Below, piece by piece: positions 27,809-37,376 of a stretch of 64,000 nucleotides of DNA; the stretch's first letter is position 1; each line of letters opens with the position of its first letter. Location: contig NZ_JAEFCD010000001.1 of assembly GCF_016405965.1 (NCBI RefSeq), forward strand, positions 107,813 to 171,812, in the 5' to 3' direction. This DNA comes from Alteromonas sp. IB21 (GTDB lineage: Bacteria > Pseudomonadota > Gammaproteobacteria > Enterobacterales > Alteromonadaceae). The position numbers and the translations under genes are program-made. Below the pieces are notes generated by a model. The model did no database searches. It worked only from the letters and a program-made list of their open reading frames with translations, and was not told the DNA's origin.

Positions 27809-29479
27809 ATGTGTGGTATTTTCGGTATCCTTGATATCAAAACCGATGTGTCTGAACTCAGAACCCAAGCCCTCGATTTATCTAAACTATTGCGCCACCG
27901 TGGCCCTGACTGGTCGGGTATCTGGAATAATGACAATACCATTCTTTGTCACGAAAGACTGGCGATTGTCGATGTAGACACTGGTGCGCAGCCTCTTATC
28001 AGCCAAAACGATAAGCAAATTCTTGCGGTTAATGGCGAGATTTATAACCACAAACAGCTAGCTGCTAACTTAGATGAGCCTTATCCGTTTAAAACGCGCT
28101 CTGACTGTGAAGTTATTCTTCCCCTTTTTCAACAAAAAGGTGTGGACTTTATTGATGACCTAGAGGGTATGTTTGCTTTCATCCTATATGATGAAGAGCA
28201 AGATGCTTACCTTATTGCCCGTGACCATATTGGTATTATTCCCCTTTACACTGGCTACGATGAACACGGTAACTTCTACGTTTCATCTGAAATGAAGGCG
28301 CTAGCTGGCGTGTGTAAGACAATCAGTGAATTCCCTCCAGGCCATTACCTATGGAGCAAAGAAGGGAAAATCACCAAGTATTACAAACGCGACTGGATGG
28401 AATACGACAACGTAAAAGACAACACGAGCGATCTAGAAGAACTACGCGTTGCGTTTGAGAAAGCAGTGAAGTCTCACATGATGTCTGATGTGCCTTACGC
28501 GGTGCTGTTATCAGGTGGCCTAGACTCGTCACTAGTGTCAGCCGTGGCTGCACAATATGTAGCAAAGCGCGTTGAAGACGAAGACAAAACTGATGCGTGG
28601 TGGCCGCGCCTGCACAGCTTTGCTGTAGGTCTTGAAGGTGCTCCCGATCTAAAAGCTGCGAGAAAAGTGGCGGATATGATTGGTACAGTTCACCATGAGA
28701 TCCACTTCACTATTCAAGAAGGCTTAGATGCCATCCGTGATGTTATCTACCACTTGGAAACCTACGATACAACAACCATTCGTGCCGCCACCCCTATGTA
28801 CCTAATGACTCGCAAAATCAAAGCGATGGGCATTAAAATGGTGCTATCTGGAGAAGGCTCTGACGAAATTTTTGGTGGTTACCTGTATTTCCACAAAGCG
28901 CCGAACGCTAAAGAGTTCCACGAAGAAACCGTACGTAAGCTTGACCGCCTGCATATGTTTGACTGTGCTCGCGCCAACAAAGCAACTTCAGCGTGGGGCG
29001 TTGAGGCGCGTGTTCCTTTCTTAGATAAGAACTTCATTGACGTCGCCATGCGTTTAAACCCACAAGATAAAATGTGTCTTGATGGCAAAATGGAGAAGTG
29101 GATCCTTCGCAAGGCGTTTGATAACGGCGAAACGTTGCCTGCAGAAGTATTGTGGCGCCAAAAAGAACAGTTTGGCGACGGTGTGGGTTATTCGTGGATT
29201 GACTCAATTCGCGACTTCGTAGAAAACGAAGTCACAGATCAACAGCTTGCTACCGCTGAGTTCCGCTTCCCAGTTAATACGCCTGACACTAAAGAAGGCT
29301 ACTACTACCGCACAATTTTCGAGGGCTATTTCCCTCAAGAAAGTGCAGCGCGCTGCGTACCCGGTGGTAAGTCAATTGCATGTAGCACAGTAGAGGCACT
29401 AGAGTGGGACGAAAGCTTTAAAAACAATGCTGATCCATCAGGTCGCTCAATGAAAGGCGTTCACTCGGGTGAATCTTAA
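27809..29479 (+). CDS. asnB: Asparagine synthase B (glutamine-hydrolysing)
   Basis: Makes asparagine from aspartate, ATP and glutamine-derived ammonia. It has 556 residues, close to E. coli AsnB (554). The N-terminal glutaminase has the catalytic Cys2 (MCGIFGILD, after removal of Met1), HRGPDWSG and NGEIYNH. The synthetase domain begins near 215 with the PP-loop YAVLLSGGLDSSLVSAVAA and later has LSGEGSDEIFGGYLYFHKAP, ARVPFLDKNF and LRKAF. It is monocistronic, with a clear bidirectional terminator behind it. The start is fixed by the conserved Cys2. Confidence 0.97.
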   Translation: MCGIFGILDIKTDVSELRTQALDLSKLLRHRGPDWSGIWNNDNTILCHERLAIVDVDTGAQPLISQNDKQILAVNGEIYNHKQLAANLDEPYPFKTRSDCEVILPLFQQKGVDFIDDLEGMFAFILYDEEQDAYLIARDHIGIIPLYTGYDEHGNFYVSSEMKALAGVCKTISEFPPGHYLWSKEGKITKYYKRDWMEYDNVKDNTSDLEELRVAFEKAVKSHMMSDVPYAVLLSGGLDSSLVSAVAAQYVAKRVEDEDKTDAWWPRLHSFAVGLEGAPDLKAARKVADMIGTVHHEIHFTIQEGLDAIRDVIYHLETYDTTTIRAATPMYLMTRKIKAMGIKMVLSGEGSDEIFGGYLYFHKAPNAKEFHEETVRKLDRLHMFDCARANKATSAWGVEARVPFLDKNFIDVAMRLNPQDKMCLDGKMEKWILRKAFDNGETLPAEVLWRQKEQFGDGVGYSWIDSIRDFVENEVTDQQLATAEFRFPVNTPDTKEGYYYRTIFEGYFPQESAARCVPGGKSIACSTVEALEWDESFKNNADPSGRSMKGVHSGES

Positions 29480-29508
29480 TGGCGATTTAGCAATCAAAGA
29501 GTAATAAG

Positions 29509-29533
29509 AAACGCGGCTGATGCCGCGTTTTTT
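29509..29533. terminator. Bidirectional terminator between asnB and the solute-binding protein gene
   Basis: AAACGCGGC / GCCGCGTTT stem with a TGAT loop, A-rich before and T-rich after, so it can serve asnB (+) and the convergent gene ending at 29559 (-). Confidence 0.88.
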
Positions 29534-29558
29534 CATTGTTAAGCGCATTAAGTAACGG

Positions 29559-30446
29559 CTATTCTTCTTTGATCTGCTTGTACCAAAGGGATGGGTTCGA
29601 CAAAGGAGTTTCAACTGGCAGTAGCGGGTTTTCTAACGTAAAAACTGTTCTCTCTGCCACATTTAAAGACGCTAAAATAGGTGCATAGGTTGAATTGAAT
29701 AATTCATCGAACGATCCATCATCTATGGCTCTTTGTAAACCCGTCTCAATTAAGTTCGCTAACGTTTTATTATTTAAGCTCACAAAATAATACATTGCCG
29801 TTGGATAATACAATGCCATAGATGGCTCAAGATAAAGATTGCTACCCGGACCTTCAGCCTCAAGTTCAGCGCTGACTTCCATCACTGAACGAGGAAAAAT
29901 ATCGCCCTTACCCTGCCCTATCAAGTCATAGGCTTCACGAAACTCTGGCACTGTGAATACATTAAAGCCGTTTGCTTGAAGAATTTTCGTATCTGGCCAT
30001 TCTTCGCCTTGAATAGGCGTTAGTTTACGCATATCGTTGAGAGACAATACGTTTTCAAACTTCGACTTTTTATTTTTGTTTATAACGAACACCCGAAGCC
30101 CGATTAGCCCTTTTGCAATGGGGATTCGAATAGGCGTTAATTCCTTTTCTCGCTGGCTATCAGTCATGCTCCACACCACGTTTACTTCTCTATTTTCGCG
30201 AAGTTGACGCATTGCTTTTCCTGTCAGAAGGATCCTGTCTGATGGACGTAACTCGTAATTTACGCCTGTTTTATCTAGGGCAAGTTTTAATAATGCAATT
30301 GGATATTGTGCACGAGCGTCTGAGTCATCAATAGGACGAGGATAATTAATAGTCCACAGCGCCCCCTGCGCAGAAGACGCTGTAAGCAGGCCACATAGAA
30401 CACAAAACAAAAGGTTAATCCTTTCAAATAGCTTTAAATTAACCAT
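29559..30446 (-). CDS. Periplasmic solute-binding protein (family 3-like), hypothetical ligand
   Basis: A 295-residue exported protein with signal peptide LLFCVLCGLLTASSAQGA after the ATG at 30444-30446. Longer in-frame starts exist up to 30707, but these residues are basic, non-conserved in appearance and overlap queE, so the signal-peptide start is preferred. The mature part looks like an extracellular solute-binding fold (LKLALDKTGVNYELRPSDRI; GLIGLRVFVINKN; YFVSLNNKTLANLIETGLQR). No transporter permease genes are adjacent, so it may be a stand-alone sensor or scavenging protein; the ligand is unknown. It lies 37 nt downstream of queE on the same strand. Confidence 0.75.
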   Translation of the reverse strand: MVNLKLFERINLLFCVLCGLLTASSAQGALWTINYPRPIDDSDARAQYPIALLKLALDKTGVNYELRPSDRILLTGKAMRQLRENREVNVVWSMTDSQREKELTPIRIPIAKGLIGLRVFVINKNKKSKFENVLSLNDMRKLTPIQGEEWPDTKILQANGFNVFTVPEFREAYDLIGQGKGDIFPRSVMEVSAELEAEGPGSNLYLEPSMALYYPTAMYYFVSLNNKTLANLIETGLQRAIDDGSFDELFNSTYAPILASLNVAERTVFTLENPLLPVETPLSNPSLWYKQIKEE

Positions 30447-30483
30447 TTTCGCAGCGCCATAGGTTGGTCTTTTGAACTGACAT

Positions 30484-31158
30484 TTACTCAATACCAATAT
30501 ACTTGTGTGTTTGTAACGATAGTCGCCAGTTGCGCTCAATACAAGTCTTAACTGCAAGCTCTGTCGCTCGCTTTTGCTGGCTAATAGGTTGTAAACACAC
30601 CTGTTTTCCTTCAAGGGAAGACACAGTAGAAAGCAGCGCGTCAAGTTCATCAACGTGCTTTTGCATGGCAATAGGATGCTTAATCTCATTGGCTCTTTCA
30701 AGCGCACTGACTAATACATCATAACCGCCTTTCATATTTATTTTTGGCGACACTGTCACATAAGTACGCGCATCACAAAGCACTTCGAACGTACCGCTAG
30801 TTTCGATTTGCGTAGAGTACCCATTATCGTGAAGTAGCTTGGTGAGCGGTCGCAAGTCGTACATACATGGCTCACCGCCGGTGATAACCACGTGTTTTGC
30901 AACATATCCTTCCTTAGAAAACTGTGCCAATAACGCCGCTTCATCAGAAATAAAGTAGGTTTCAGATTCTTGACCTTTCTTAATCACAGCCTCTGGCGTT
31001 ACGCTCAAATCAGCCTTTATTTCCCACGTATGCTTAGTGTCACACCACGGGCAGCCGACAGGGCAACCTTGCAACCTTACAAAAATAGAAGGAATACCAG
31101 TGTGAGCACCTTCACCCTGGATAGTTTCGAACATCTCATTGATGTTTAGCGTGGACAT
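30484..31158 (-). CDS. queE: 7-carboxy-7-deazaguanine synthase QueE
   Basis: Radical-SAM enzyme converting 6-carboxy-tetrahydropterin to 7-carboxy-7-deazaguanine in queuosine biosynthesis. It has 224 residues from the ATG at 31156-31158 (MSTLNINEMFETIQGEG); a Met three codons earlier is less likely. The iron-sulfur cluster motif is C32-X3-C36-X2-C39 (GCPVGCPWCD), the usual radical-SAM triad. ETIQGEGAHTG at the start and VITGGEPCMYDL are QueE hallmarks. The enzyme needs SAM, Mg2+ and a 4Fe-4S cluster. It diverges from queC, with 94 bp between the starts, and the two act consecutively. Confidence 0.94.
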   Translation of the reverse strand: MSTLNINEMFETIQGEGAHTGIPSIFVRLQGCPVGCPWCDTKHTWEIKADLSVTPEAVIKKGQESETYFISDEAALLAQFSKEGYVAKHVVITGGEPCMYDLRPLTKLLHDNGYSTQIETSGTFEVLCDARTYVTVSPKINMKGGYDVLVSALERANEIKHPIAMQKHVDELDALLSTVSSLEGKQVCLQPISQQKRATELAVKTCIERNWRLSLQTHKYIGIE

Positions 31159-31252
31159 TACAGACAATTTGATACCCTTTAACGATTGTGTGTTGGGATT
31201 TTACCAAGGATCACATAAAATTCGGGCATAATTTCTTAAATCTTCAAAAACT

Positions 31253-31909
31253 ATGTCAGAAAACGTTGTTGTTATTTACTCTGGAGGTATGGACTCCTTC
31301 ACAGTGTTACATAAAGCATTGAAAGAGGGAAAAAAAGTTCACGCTCTAAGTTTTGACTATGGTCAACGCCACAAAAAAGAGCTTGATTACGCTGCCAGGG
31401 TATGTGAATCCCTCAATGTTCCGCATAAGGTTGTGGATATCAGTGCCATCAATACTCTGATTGGCGGTTCGGCGTTAACTTCGGATATAGAGGTACCAGA
31501 AGGGCACTATGAAGAGCCGAGCATGAAGCAAACCGTTGTGCCCAATCGCAACATGATACTGCTCTCTCTTGCTGTGGGTTATGCAGTGAGTCTAGAAGCT
31601 AACAAAGTCTATTATGGCGCACATTCTGGCGACCACGCTATATATCCAGACTGTCGTCCTGAATTTGTCCATAAAATGAATGACGTCTGCGGTATCGCTA
31701 ATTACACCCCAGTCACTATCATGACCCCTTATATTGACGTGAGCAAAACGGCGATTCTGACTGATGGTCTTTCCATGGGGCTAGATTACGGACAAACGTG
31801 GACATGCTATAACGGCAGGGAAAAGGCCTGTGGTAAGTGTGGTGCTTGTGAAGAGCGTCTCGAAGCGTTCAAAGAAAATAATGCTACCGACCCCCTTGAA
31901 TATGAATAA
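31253..31909 (+). CDS. queC: 7-cyano-7-deazaguanine synthase QueC
   Basis: ATP-dependent conversion of 7-carboxy-7-deazaguanine to preQ0, the step after QueE. It has 218 residues. The PP-loop is SGGMDS at 10-15, then [12 protein letters not shown], and [20 protein letters not shown]. The C-terminal zinc site has four cysteines in [20 protein letters not shown]. It is transcribed away from queE, so the two share a 94-bp promoter region. A long structured hairpin follows the stop at 31926-31977. Confidence 0.96.
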   Translation: MSENVVVIYSGGMDSFTVLHKALKEGKKVHALSFDYGQRHKKELDYAARVCESLNVPHKVVDISAINTLIGGSALTSDIEVPEGHYEEPSMKQTVVPNRNMILLSLAVGYAVSLEANKVYYGAHSGDHAIYPDCRPEFVHKMNDVCGIANYTPVTIMTPYIDVSKTAILTDGLSMGLDYGQTWTCYNGREKACGKCGACEERLEAFKENNATDPLEYE

Positions 31910-31925
31910 AGGGTACTAAATAAAA

Positions 31926-31977
31926 GCCTCTCACTTTTGCGCTGTTGTCTGCGACAAACCAGCGTTAGGTGAGGGGC
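31926..31977 (-). terminator. Long extended hairpin between queC and the LysR gene
   Basis: Three nested stems: GCCTCTCAC/GTGAGGGGC (9 bp with one G-U), CGCTG/CAGCG (5 bp) and TTGTC/GACAA (5 bp) with a TGC loop, separated by a TTTT/TTA internal loop and an AC bulge. On the minus strand it is followed by CTTTTATTT, fitting a terminator for the LysR gene; the plus side has few T. It is longer than a usual terminator. Confidence 0.6.
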
Positions 31978-32029
31978 ATATTTGTGCGTCTTCGATTATG
32001 AGATCTCGTTGCCGTTAAATATTGGATGG

Positions 32030-32956
32030 TTATTTCTGGCTCTCAGCAATGAAGTAGCTCAATTCTTTAATACAGTGACGTAATACCGGGTTCAGGCGGG
32101 TATTTTTACCGTTCATTACGAACAGTTCGTGGCTAAAATTAAATAGACTTCCTTTCGCGATAGGTACAAGCCCAAGTGCAGCACCTTGCTCTTTCGCCAT
32201 ATAGTCAGGCAATAATCCGATGTATTCACCAGTCATAATGGCAGACATAGCGGCATCGAACGAGTCAGAAAAGGTTTGAATCGATAATCTCGTTTCATCC
32301 TCAATATAATTGGCCGAAGACAAACCTGAAATACCGATTGCGGGATAGTCGCTTATTTTAACGCCCTCAGGTAATTCAGTATCGCGGTATTTCGCCAACG
32401 GATGCGCAGGCGAGCAATAAAGTCGTCCTTCAGTGCTAATACCGATGGGGTGGAATGTCACTGATTCTGGCTTAACCATATCATAGGTAGATACGACTAA
32501 ATGGCATTCTCCCGATAGCGCCACATGTTCCACTTCGTTGTATAGCCGAGTTTGGATATTTACGTGGATATCATCAAACTTCTTCATCGTGCTTTTTACT
32601 GCCTTACTGACAGCCAAATGCATGGATAACGGCAGACCAGCCATTAATACAAGAGTGATGTGACCAGAATAGTCGTCATGAAGTGACTTCAGGTTAAACA
32701 CGAAGTTGTCAAAGGCATTAAAGATACGTTTTGTTTCTTGAAAAACGACCTCCCCTTCCTTTGTCATCTGGAAACCACCGCGACCACGATGGCAGAGTAC
32801 TAAATCAAGCCGTTCTTCCAGTTTCTTAATTGCAGCACTGATATTTGGACGTTGCATTCGCAACACGGGTTCAGCCGCAGTAAATCCATTGCAGCTTGCC
32901 ACTGCGTAGAACACACGCAATAGCTTTATATCTGATTCTTGAAGACGGTTAAGCAT
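32030..32956 (-). CDS. LysR-family transcriptional regulator
   Basis: A 308-residue LysR-type regulator. The N-terminal winged helix-turn-helix covers about residues 5-65 (LLRVFYAVASCNGFTAAEPV; ISAAIKKLEERLDLVLCHRG), followed by a linker helix and a substrate-binding-like effector domain from about 95 (HITLVLMAGLPLSMHLAVSK). The stretch LCHRGRGGFQMTKEGEVVF is typical. No neighbouring gene obviously depends on it: the next upstream gene on this strand is uvrB, and queC runs toward it from the other side. The effector and targets are unknown; the family usually autoregulates. Confidence 0.9.
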   Translation of the reverse strand: MLNRLQESDIKLLRVFYAVASCNGFTAAEPVLRMQRPNISAAIKKLEERLDLVLCHRGRGGFQMTKEGEVVFQETKRIFNAFDNFVFNLKSLHDDYSGHITLVLMAGLPLSMHLAVSKAVKSTMKKFDDIHVNIQTRLYNEVEHVALSGECHLVVSTYDMVKPESVTFHPIGISTEGRLYCSPAHPLAKYRDTELPEGVKISDYPAIGISGLSSANYIEDETRLSIQTFSDSFDAAMSAIMTGEYIGLLPDYMAKEQGAALGLVPIAKGSLFNFSHELFVMNGKNTRLNPVLRHCIKELSYFIAESQK

Positions 32957-33146
32957 ATTAGCACCTGTTTATAGGTATAGTTTTCGATACTCAATATAGA
33001 ACTATATGAAACTAATTGTGCTATTACAACGACATTTTACGGCTTTTCATCTCATTTCAAGCAAAAAAACCTAATACTGTGGTAACGAATCTAAGTCATT
33101 CTCAAATTAACAGTGGGTAAGATAAATTAGAAGGGGAGTAAAGAAA

Positions 33147-33191
33147 GGCTGATGGGGTTATTCATCTATATACGAAAACCCACATTCAGCC
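33147..33191 (-). terminator. Probable terminator after uvrB
   Basis: On the minus strand, GGCTGAATGTGGGTT pairs imperfectly with AACCCCATCAGCC across a 17-nt loop and is followed by TTTCTTTAC; it lies 23 nt after the uvrB stop. Confidence 0.65.
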
Positions 33192-33213
33192 ATGTGTTAA
33201 GCAAAAGCAATAA

Positions 33214-35229
33214 CTAGGAGAGTGTAACGACTTGTTTTCTCAATGATTCAATATCATCACGCAATGACGCCGCTTTTTCAAACTCTAGTTCGCGGGCATA
33301 TTCAAACATTTGCTTCTCAAGTTCGGTGATTTGATCCATAAGGTCAGTTGCACTGGCTGCTTTTTGTTGTTTCTTCTTCTCTTCAACTTTTCTGAGCCTT
33401 ACCTTGCCAGACGCGGGATGCGCACTTTCACCTAAGTCCATGATATCGGTAATTGGCTTATTTAATCGCATCGGCGTAATATTATTCGCCTTGTTATGAG
33501 CAATTTGTTTTTCTCGGCGTCGGTCGGTTTCATCCATGGCTTTGCGCATCGATTTAGTTATGCTATCTGCATAAAGGATTGCTCTACCGTTCACATGTCG
33601 CGCTGCTCGACCTATCGTCTGAATCAGAGAACGCTCTGCACGTAAGAAGCCCTCTTTATCAGCGTCTAAAATAGCCACCAGAGAAACTTCTGGCATATCC
33701 AAACCTTCTCGTAATAAGTTTATCCCTACCAACACATCGAATTTACCCAAACGCAAATCACGAATAATCTCAATTCGCTCGACAGTATCAATATCAGAAT
33801 GCAAGTAACGAACTTTAACGCCGTGCTCGTTTAAATATTCACTTAAATCTTCGGCCATGCGTTTCGTTAGCGTGGTTATCAAGACCCTTTCGTCAACTTC
33901 CACTCGTTTTTTGATCTCAGAAAGGACATCATCAACCTGTGTGGCTACAGGACGAACCTCTATTATTGGGTCTAAAAGACCTGTGGGACGAACGACCTGC
34001 TCGACGATCTCGCCGTCCGTCTTCTTTAATTCATAATCCCCCGGCGTAGCCGATACATAAATTGTTTGAGGGCAGATCTGCTCAAACTCCTCAAATTTTA
34101 GTGGACGATTGTCTAACGCTGATGGCAACCTAAAACCAAACTCTACAAGGGTTTCTTTTCTAGAGCGATCGCCTTTGTACATGGCTCCTACTTGTGAAAC
34201 CGTAACGTGAGATTCATCGATGAACATCAAACCATCAGCGGGAAAGTAGTCTAACAACGTTGGTGGCGGCTCTCCGGGAGCACGTCCTGACAGGTAACGA
34301 GAATAGTTTTCTATACCGGAGCAATACCCTAGCTCCATCATCATCTCAATGTCGAATTGCGTTCGCTGCGATATACGCTGCTCTTCTATCAGCTTATTCG
34401 CTTCTTGTAGCTGTTTCTTTCTATCGCCCAACTCATCTTTTATATGCTCAATAGCATTTAGAATTTTCTCACGAGGCGTCACGTAATGGGTTTTAGGAAA
34501 AACCGTGGCACGTATTACAGACTTGTCTACAGCCCCCGTTAGGGGATCAAACAAGCTAATTTTATCAATTTCGTCATCAAATAATTCAACTCTCACGGCT
34601 TGTTTTTCAGAGTCCGCAGGAAAGATATCAATGACATCACCGCGAACCCGAAATGTACCCCGCTCAAACGCTAGATCATTTCGCTTGTATTGAAGTTCAG
34701 CCAACCGACGTAAAATATCACGCTGATCCATGGTGTCGCCCTGTCGTAAGTGCAACAACATTTTCATGTAGGATTCAGGATCGCCCAAACCATAGATGGC
34801 AGAAACGCTTGCTACGATCACAACATCTCGTCGCTCCATCAGCGCTTTAGTCGCTGACAGCCGCATTTGTTCGATATGATCGTTAATAGATGCATCTTTT
34901 TCGATAAACGTATCCGTACTGGGTACGTAGGCTTCAGGTTGATAGTAATCATAATAAGAAACGAAATATTCCACCGCATTATTGGGGAAAAACTCTTTCA
35001 TTTCACCATAAAGCTGAGCCGCTAAGGTTTTATTATGCGCTAAAATGAGCGTAGGGCGCTGCACCTTGTTGATGACGTTAGCCATGGTAAAGGTCTTACC
35101 CGACCCCGTCACACCAAGAAGTGTTTGGCCGGCTAACCCACTTTCTAATCCATCTACTAAAGCTTCTATCGCCTTTGGTTGGTCACCTGCCGGCTTATAT
35201 TTAGAATGAAGCTCGAACCCTCTACTCAT
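33214..35229 (-). CDS. uvrB: Excinuclease ABC subunit B
   Basis: DNA-damage-recognition helicase-like subunit of UvrABC nucleotide excision repair. It has 671 residues (E. coli 673). Walker A is LGVTGSGKT near 38-46. The damage-verifying beta-hairpin region [20 protein letters not shown] is intact, as are [25 protein letters not shown] and [15 protein letters not shown]-terminal UVR domain that binds UvrC is present near 635-668. AAAGG lies upstream of the ATG. No clear LexA box (CTGT-N8-ACAG) is visible upstream. A heptanucleotide tandem repeat lies 30 bp before the start, in the leader or promoter. Confidence 0.97.
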   Translation of the reverse strand: MSRGFELHSKYKPAGDQPKAIEALVDGLESGLAGQTLLGVTGSGKTFTMANVINKVQRPTLILAHNKTLAAQLYGEMKEFFPNNAVEYFVSYYDYYQPEAYVPSTDTFIEKDASINDHIEQMRLSATKALMERRDVVIVASVSAIYGLGDPESYMKMLLHLRQGDTMDQRDILRRLAELQYKRNDLAFERGTFRVRGDVIDIFPADSEKQAVRVELFDDEIDKISLFDPLTGAVDKSVIRATVFPKTHYVTPREKILNAIEHIKDELGDRKKQLQEANKLIEEQRISQRTQFDIEMMMELGYCSGIENYSRYLSGRAPGEPPPTLLDYFPADGLMFIDESHVTVSQVGAMYKGDRSRKETLVEFGFRLPSALDNRPLKFEEFEQICPQTIYVSATPGDYELKKTDGEIVEQVVRPTGLLDPIIEVRPVATQVDDVLSEIKKRVEVDERVLITTLTKRMAEDLSEYLNEHGVKVRYLHSDIDTVERIEIIRDLRLGKFDVLVGINLLREGLDMPEVSLVAILDADKEGFLRAERSLIQTIGRAARHVNGRAILYADSITKSMRKAMDETDRRREKQIAHNKANNITPMRLNKPITDIMDLGESAHPASGKVRLRKVEEKKKQQKAASATDLMDQITELEKQMFEYARELEFEKAASLRDDIESLRKQVVTLS

Positions 35230-35258
35230 TACTTTAACCTTTTATAGAACACGTTGAA

Positions 35259-35304
35259 GCTATCTGCTATCTGCTATCTGCTATCTGCTATCTGCTATCT
35301 GCTA
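35259..35304. repeat. Heptanucleotide tandem repeat upstream of uvrB
   Basis: Six perfect head-to-tail copies of TATCTGC (35261-35302; GCAGATA on the uvrB strand), with partial units on both sides. The array ends 30 bp from the uvrB start codon, in the 163-bp gap between the MATE gene stop and uvrB. Copy number of such perfect heptamers can change by slippage, which would alter leader length or promoter spacing in steps of 7 bp. Confidence 0.95.
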
Positions 35305-35392
35305 AAACTAAATCATCTTTCAAATACACGCTGCAAGTTTGTTATTTGGCCTTTTTCTAACCTGTGAAGCTATATGAATAGTCAAAGTCAGA

Positions 35393-36778
35393 TTATGTCT
35401 TTTTGAGTGAACTTGGCGTCTCTGCTTCAAAATCGGCAACGGCCCGTTTAAAAACAACGAAGGAAACACACGCCATTGCTATATTTGCGACAACGGTTCC
35501 TGCAAACAATCCTTTTAGCTCAAAAAGAAAACCACCTGCAATGCTGATGGGTACGAAGAAAACGAACAACCGGATGACACTTAAAAGCAATGCTGTCATT
35601 GGGCGATGCATGGCGTTCAGTGAAGAATTTGTCAGTATAATTATCCCCTGCATGCCGTAACCCAATGGCACTATCATTAGAAAGAGCTGAATGAGTACAC
35701 TTACTTCCACCTCGCTGGCAAATGCCACGGCGATCCAGCTTGAAAGCGCCCACATCAGCAGAAAGATAATAAACTGCCACACAATGACAAATTTTAAGGT
35801 GAGTGAATACGCTTTCTTAACACGGTCGATCTGCCCCGCCCCAACATTTTGACTAATAAAAGGCGGCAACGTCATGGATAAGGCTAACACAACAATACTG
35901 GCAATAGACTCCATGCGATTGCCTACGCCCCACGCCGCCACAGCCTCGGCGCCATAACTGGCAACAAATGCAGTCATGACTCCACCGGCTATGGGTGTTA
36001 GCATGTTAGCGCCAGCGGCGGGTAATCCTATTTTTAAAATCTCTCGGCTGCTATCGCGTAACTCAGTGACAGTAAGTAGTCGGGGCAGCATCAACTTGCG
36101 ACGAACAGCCAAAATATAGAGTATCCAAAGAGCACCTACTATCCACGCGATAAACGTGGCAAGCGCAGCGCCTTTTATACCCATTGCCGGAATAGGACCC
36201 AAACCAAAGATAAAAATAGGGTCAAGCAACGCATTTAGCCCGCCACCTGCTGCCATAACAATACTTGGCGTTCGCGTATCACCGCAGGCGCGTAATACGC
36301 TATTACCCACCATAGGCATAGCTAGGAAAATGCTAGATAAATACCATAACCCCATATAGTCAGAGATATACGGCATAAGGTTATCTGTTGCATTGAGCAA
36401 TCTAAAAACAGGCTCGATAGTAAAAAGGCCGATTACCGCAAGAGCACCGACAAGCAACACAGACAACATTAGCGAGCCGGTTGCATAATGCTTAGACTTC
36501 GTTAATTGTTTACTGCCCTGTAGCTTCCCGATAATTGCAGACGTACCAATCCCTAATCCAATGTTTAAACTTATGACTGTAAACGTGACAGGAAAAGTGA
36601 AACTTATGGCGGCGAGCGGATCGGTGCCTAATAAACTCACAAAGAAAGTGTCGATAAGCCCGAAACTCATCATCATTACCATGCCCAATATCATGGGAAT
36701 AGTCATACGCTTTAACGTGACACCAATCTCTTCTTCCAATAGGTCAGAAGAACGTGGTTTAGCGTTACTTTTTATCAC
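35393..36778 (-). CDS. MATE-family efflux transporter
   Basis: A 461-residue multidrug and toxin extrusion type exporter with about 12 membrane helices. It shows the two-half MATE layout with repeated segments (MILGMVMMMSFGLIDTFFVS; PLGYGMQGIIILTNSSLNAM) and motifs such as GNSVLRACGDTRTPSIVM and GLPAAGANMLTPIAGGVMTA. Exporters of this family use Na+ or H+ gradients; the substrate cannot be predicted here. It lies upstream of uvrB on the same strand with a 163-bp gap, so read-through is possible. Upstream is the 1-kb non-coding region with the DnaA-box element. Confidence 0.92.
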   Translation of the reverse strand: MIKSNAKPRSSDLLEEEIGVTLKRMTIPMILGMVMMMSFGLIDTFFVSLLGTDPLAAISFTFPVTFTVISLNIGLGIGTSAIIGKLQGSKQLTKSKHYATGSLMLSVLLVGALAVIGLFTIEPVFRLLNATDNLMPYISDYMGLWYLSSIFLAMPMVGNSVLRACGDTRTPSIVMAAGGGLNALLDPIFIFGLGPIPAMGIKGAALATFIAWIVGALWILYILAVRRKLMLPRLLTVTELRDSSREILKIGLPAAGANMLTPIAGGVMTAFVASYGAEAVAAWGVGNRMESIASIVVLALSMTLPPFISQNVGAGQIDRVKKAYSLTLKFVIVWQFIIFLLMWALSSWIAVAFASEVEVSVLIQLFLMIVPLGYGMQGIIILTNSSLNAMHRPMTALLLSVIRLFVFFVPISIAGGFLFELKGLFAGTVVANIAMACVSFVVFKRAVADFEAETPSSLKKT

Positions 36779-37201
36779 TTGAGCTCCGGCAAACTAAAAT
36801 CCTGATACAACTGTGCATTAGTGTAAAAGAGCAAGGTATAGATAGCTATGTGTATTCGACAAACAATTCAAAGGATGAGAGCGCTGTTTGTAAACACCCT
36901 TTTTTAAACGTAAAAACACATAAATTTGATAATTTTGCTCTCAATACAGGCTCAACAATACTTTTTGAACAAAGTACGCCGTAAGACGCCGCAATAAGCT
37001 GGTTACAGTTTAATGTCTGTTACGTTTCAGTTTTACTACTCACTGTTTGCACCTGCGATGGCTATAAGAGACGGTTATGCGGCGTACGATAGACACACTT
37101 ATTTGTTAATGGAATGTAAGGCATTGAGAAATAAGATGGATTTCATTGGGTAGCATTTAGACATTCGTTGAATTAACACACAAGCTACTTTTTGTTCAAC
37201 C

Positions 37202-37312
37202 GATCTGATGAGATCGAGATTAACGATCGCAAAATTAACCATAACCTTCTGATACAAAATAATTATTACCGATAAACGTTGATAAATACTGTAGATCAAC
37301 TTCTCACTGATC
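37202..37312. promoter_or_regulatory. GATC (Dam-site) cluster
   Basis: Five GATC sites at 37202, 37212, 37225, 37294 and 37309 in 111 bp, against about 0.4 expected by chance at equal base composition. Neighbouring spacings of 10, 13 and 15 bp suit paired binding by SeqA. It abuts the DnaA-box pair. Confidence 0.6.
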
Positions 37313-37347
37313 TGGCAAAAGCACTTATAAAATTTAAGCTATCAACA

Positions 37348-37376
37348 TAGTTATCCACAGATTTAGTGGATAACTA
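37348..37376. promoter_or_regulatory. Head-to-head DnaA boxes in a perfect inverted repeat
   Basis: TAGTTATCCAC - 7 nt - GTGGATAACTA is a perfect 11-bp inverted repeat. The left arm continues into the consensus DnaA box TTATCCACA (37351-37359); the right arm gives TTATCCACT on the other strand (37365-37373), one base off consensus. No origin-type genes (dnaA, mnmG, mioC) are near, so an accessory DnaA-binding site is more likely than oriC. Confidence 0.65.

Noticed and set aside
30447..30707. Long N-terminal extension of the solute-binding protein
   Set aside because: It overlaps the queE coding end, and a clean signal peptide begins at 30446.
31926..31977. Integron attC-like site (GTTAGGT matches GTTRRRY)
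   Set aside because: The matching bases lie in an internal loop, the partner RYYYAAC core is missing, and no integrase or cassette is near.
35230..35392. LexA box for uvrB
   Set aside because: No CTGT-N8-ACAG match; the nearest CTGT lacks its partner half.
37099..37299. 66-codon minus-strand frame in the 1-kb gap
   Set aside because: AT-driven composition, no ribosome-binding site, and it overlaps the GATC cluster.
37202..37376. Chromosomal replication origin oriC
   Set aside because: Only two good DnaA boxes and no dnaA, mnmG, mioC or similar neighbours; an accessory DnaA site fits better.
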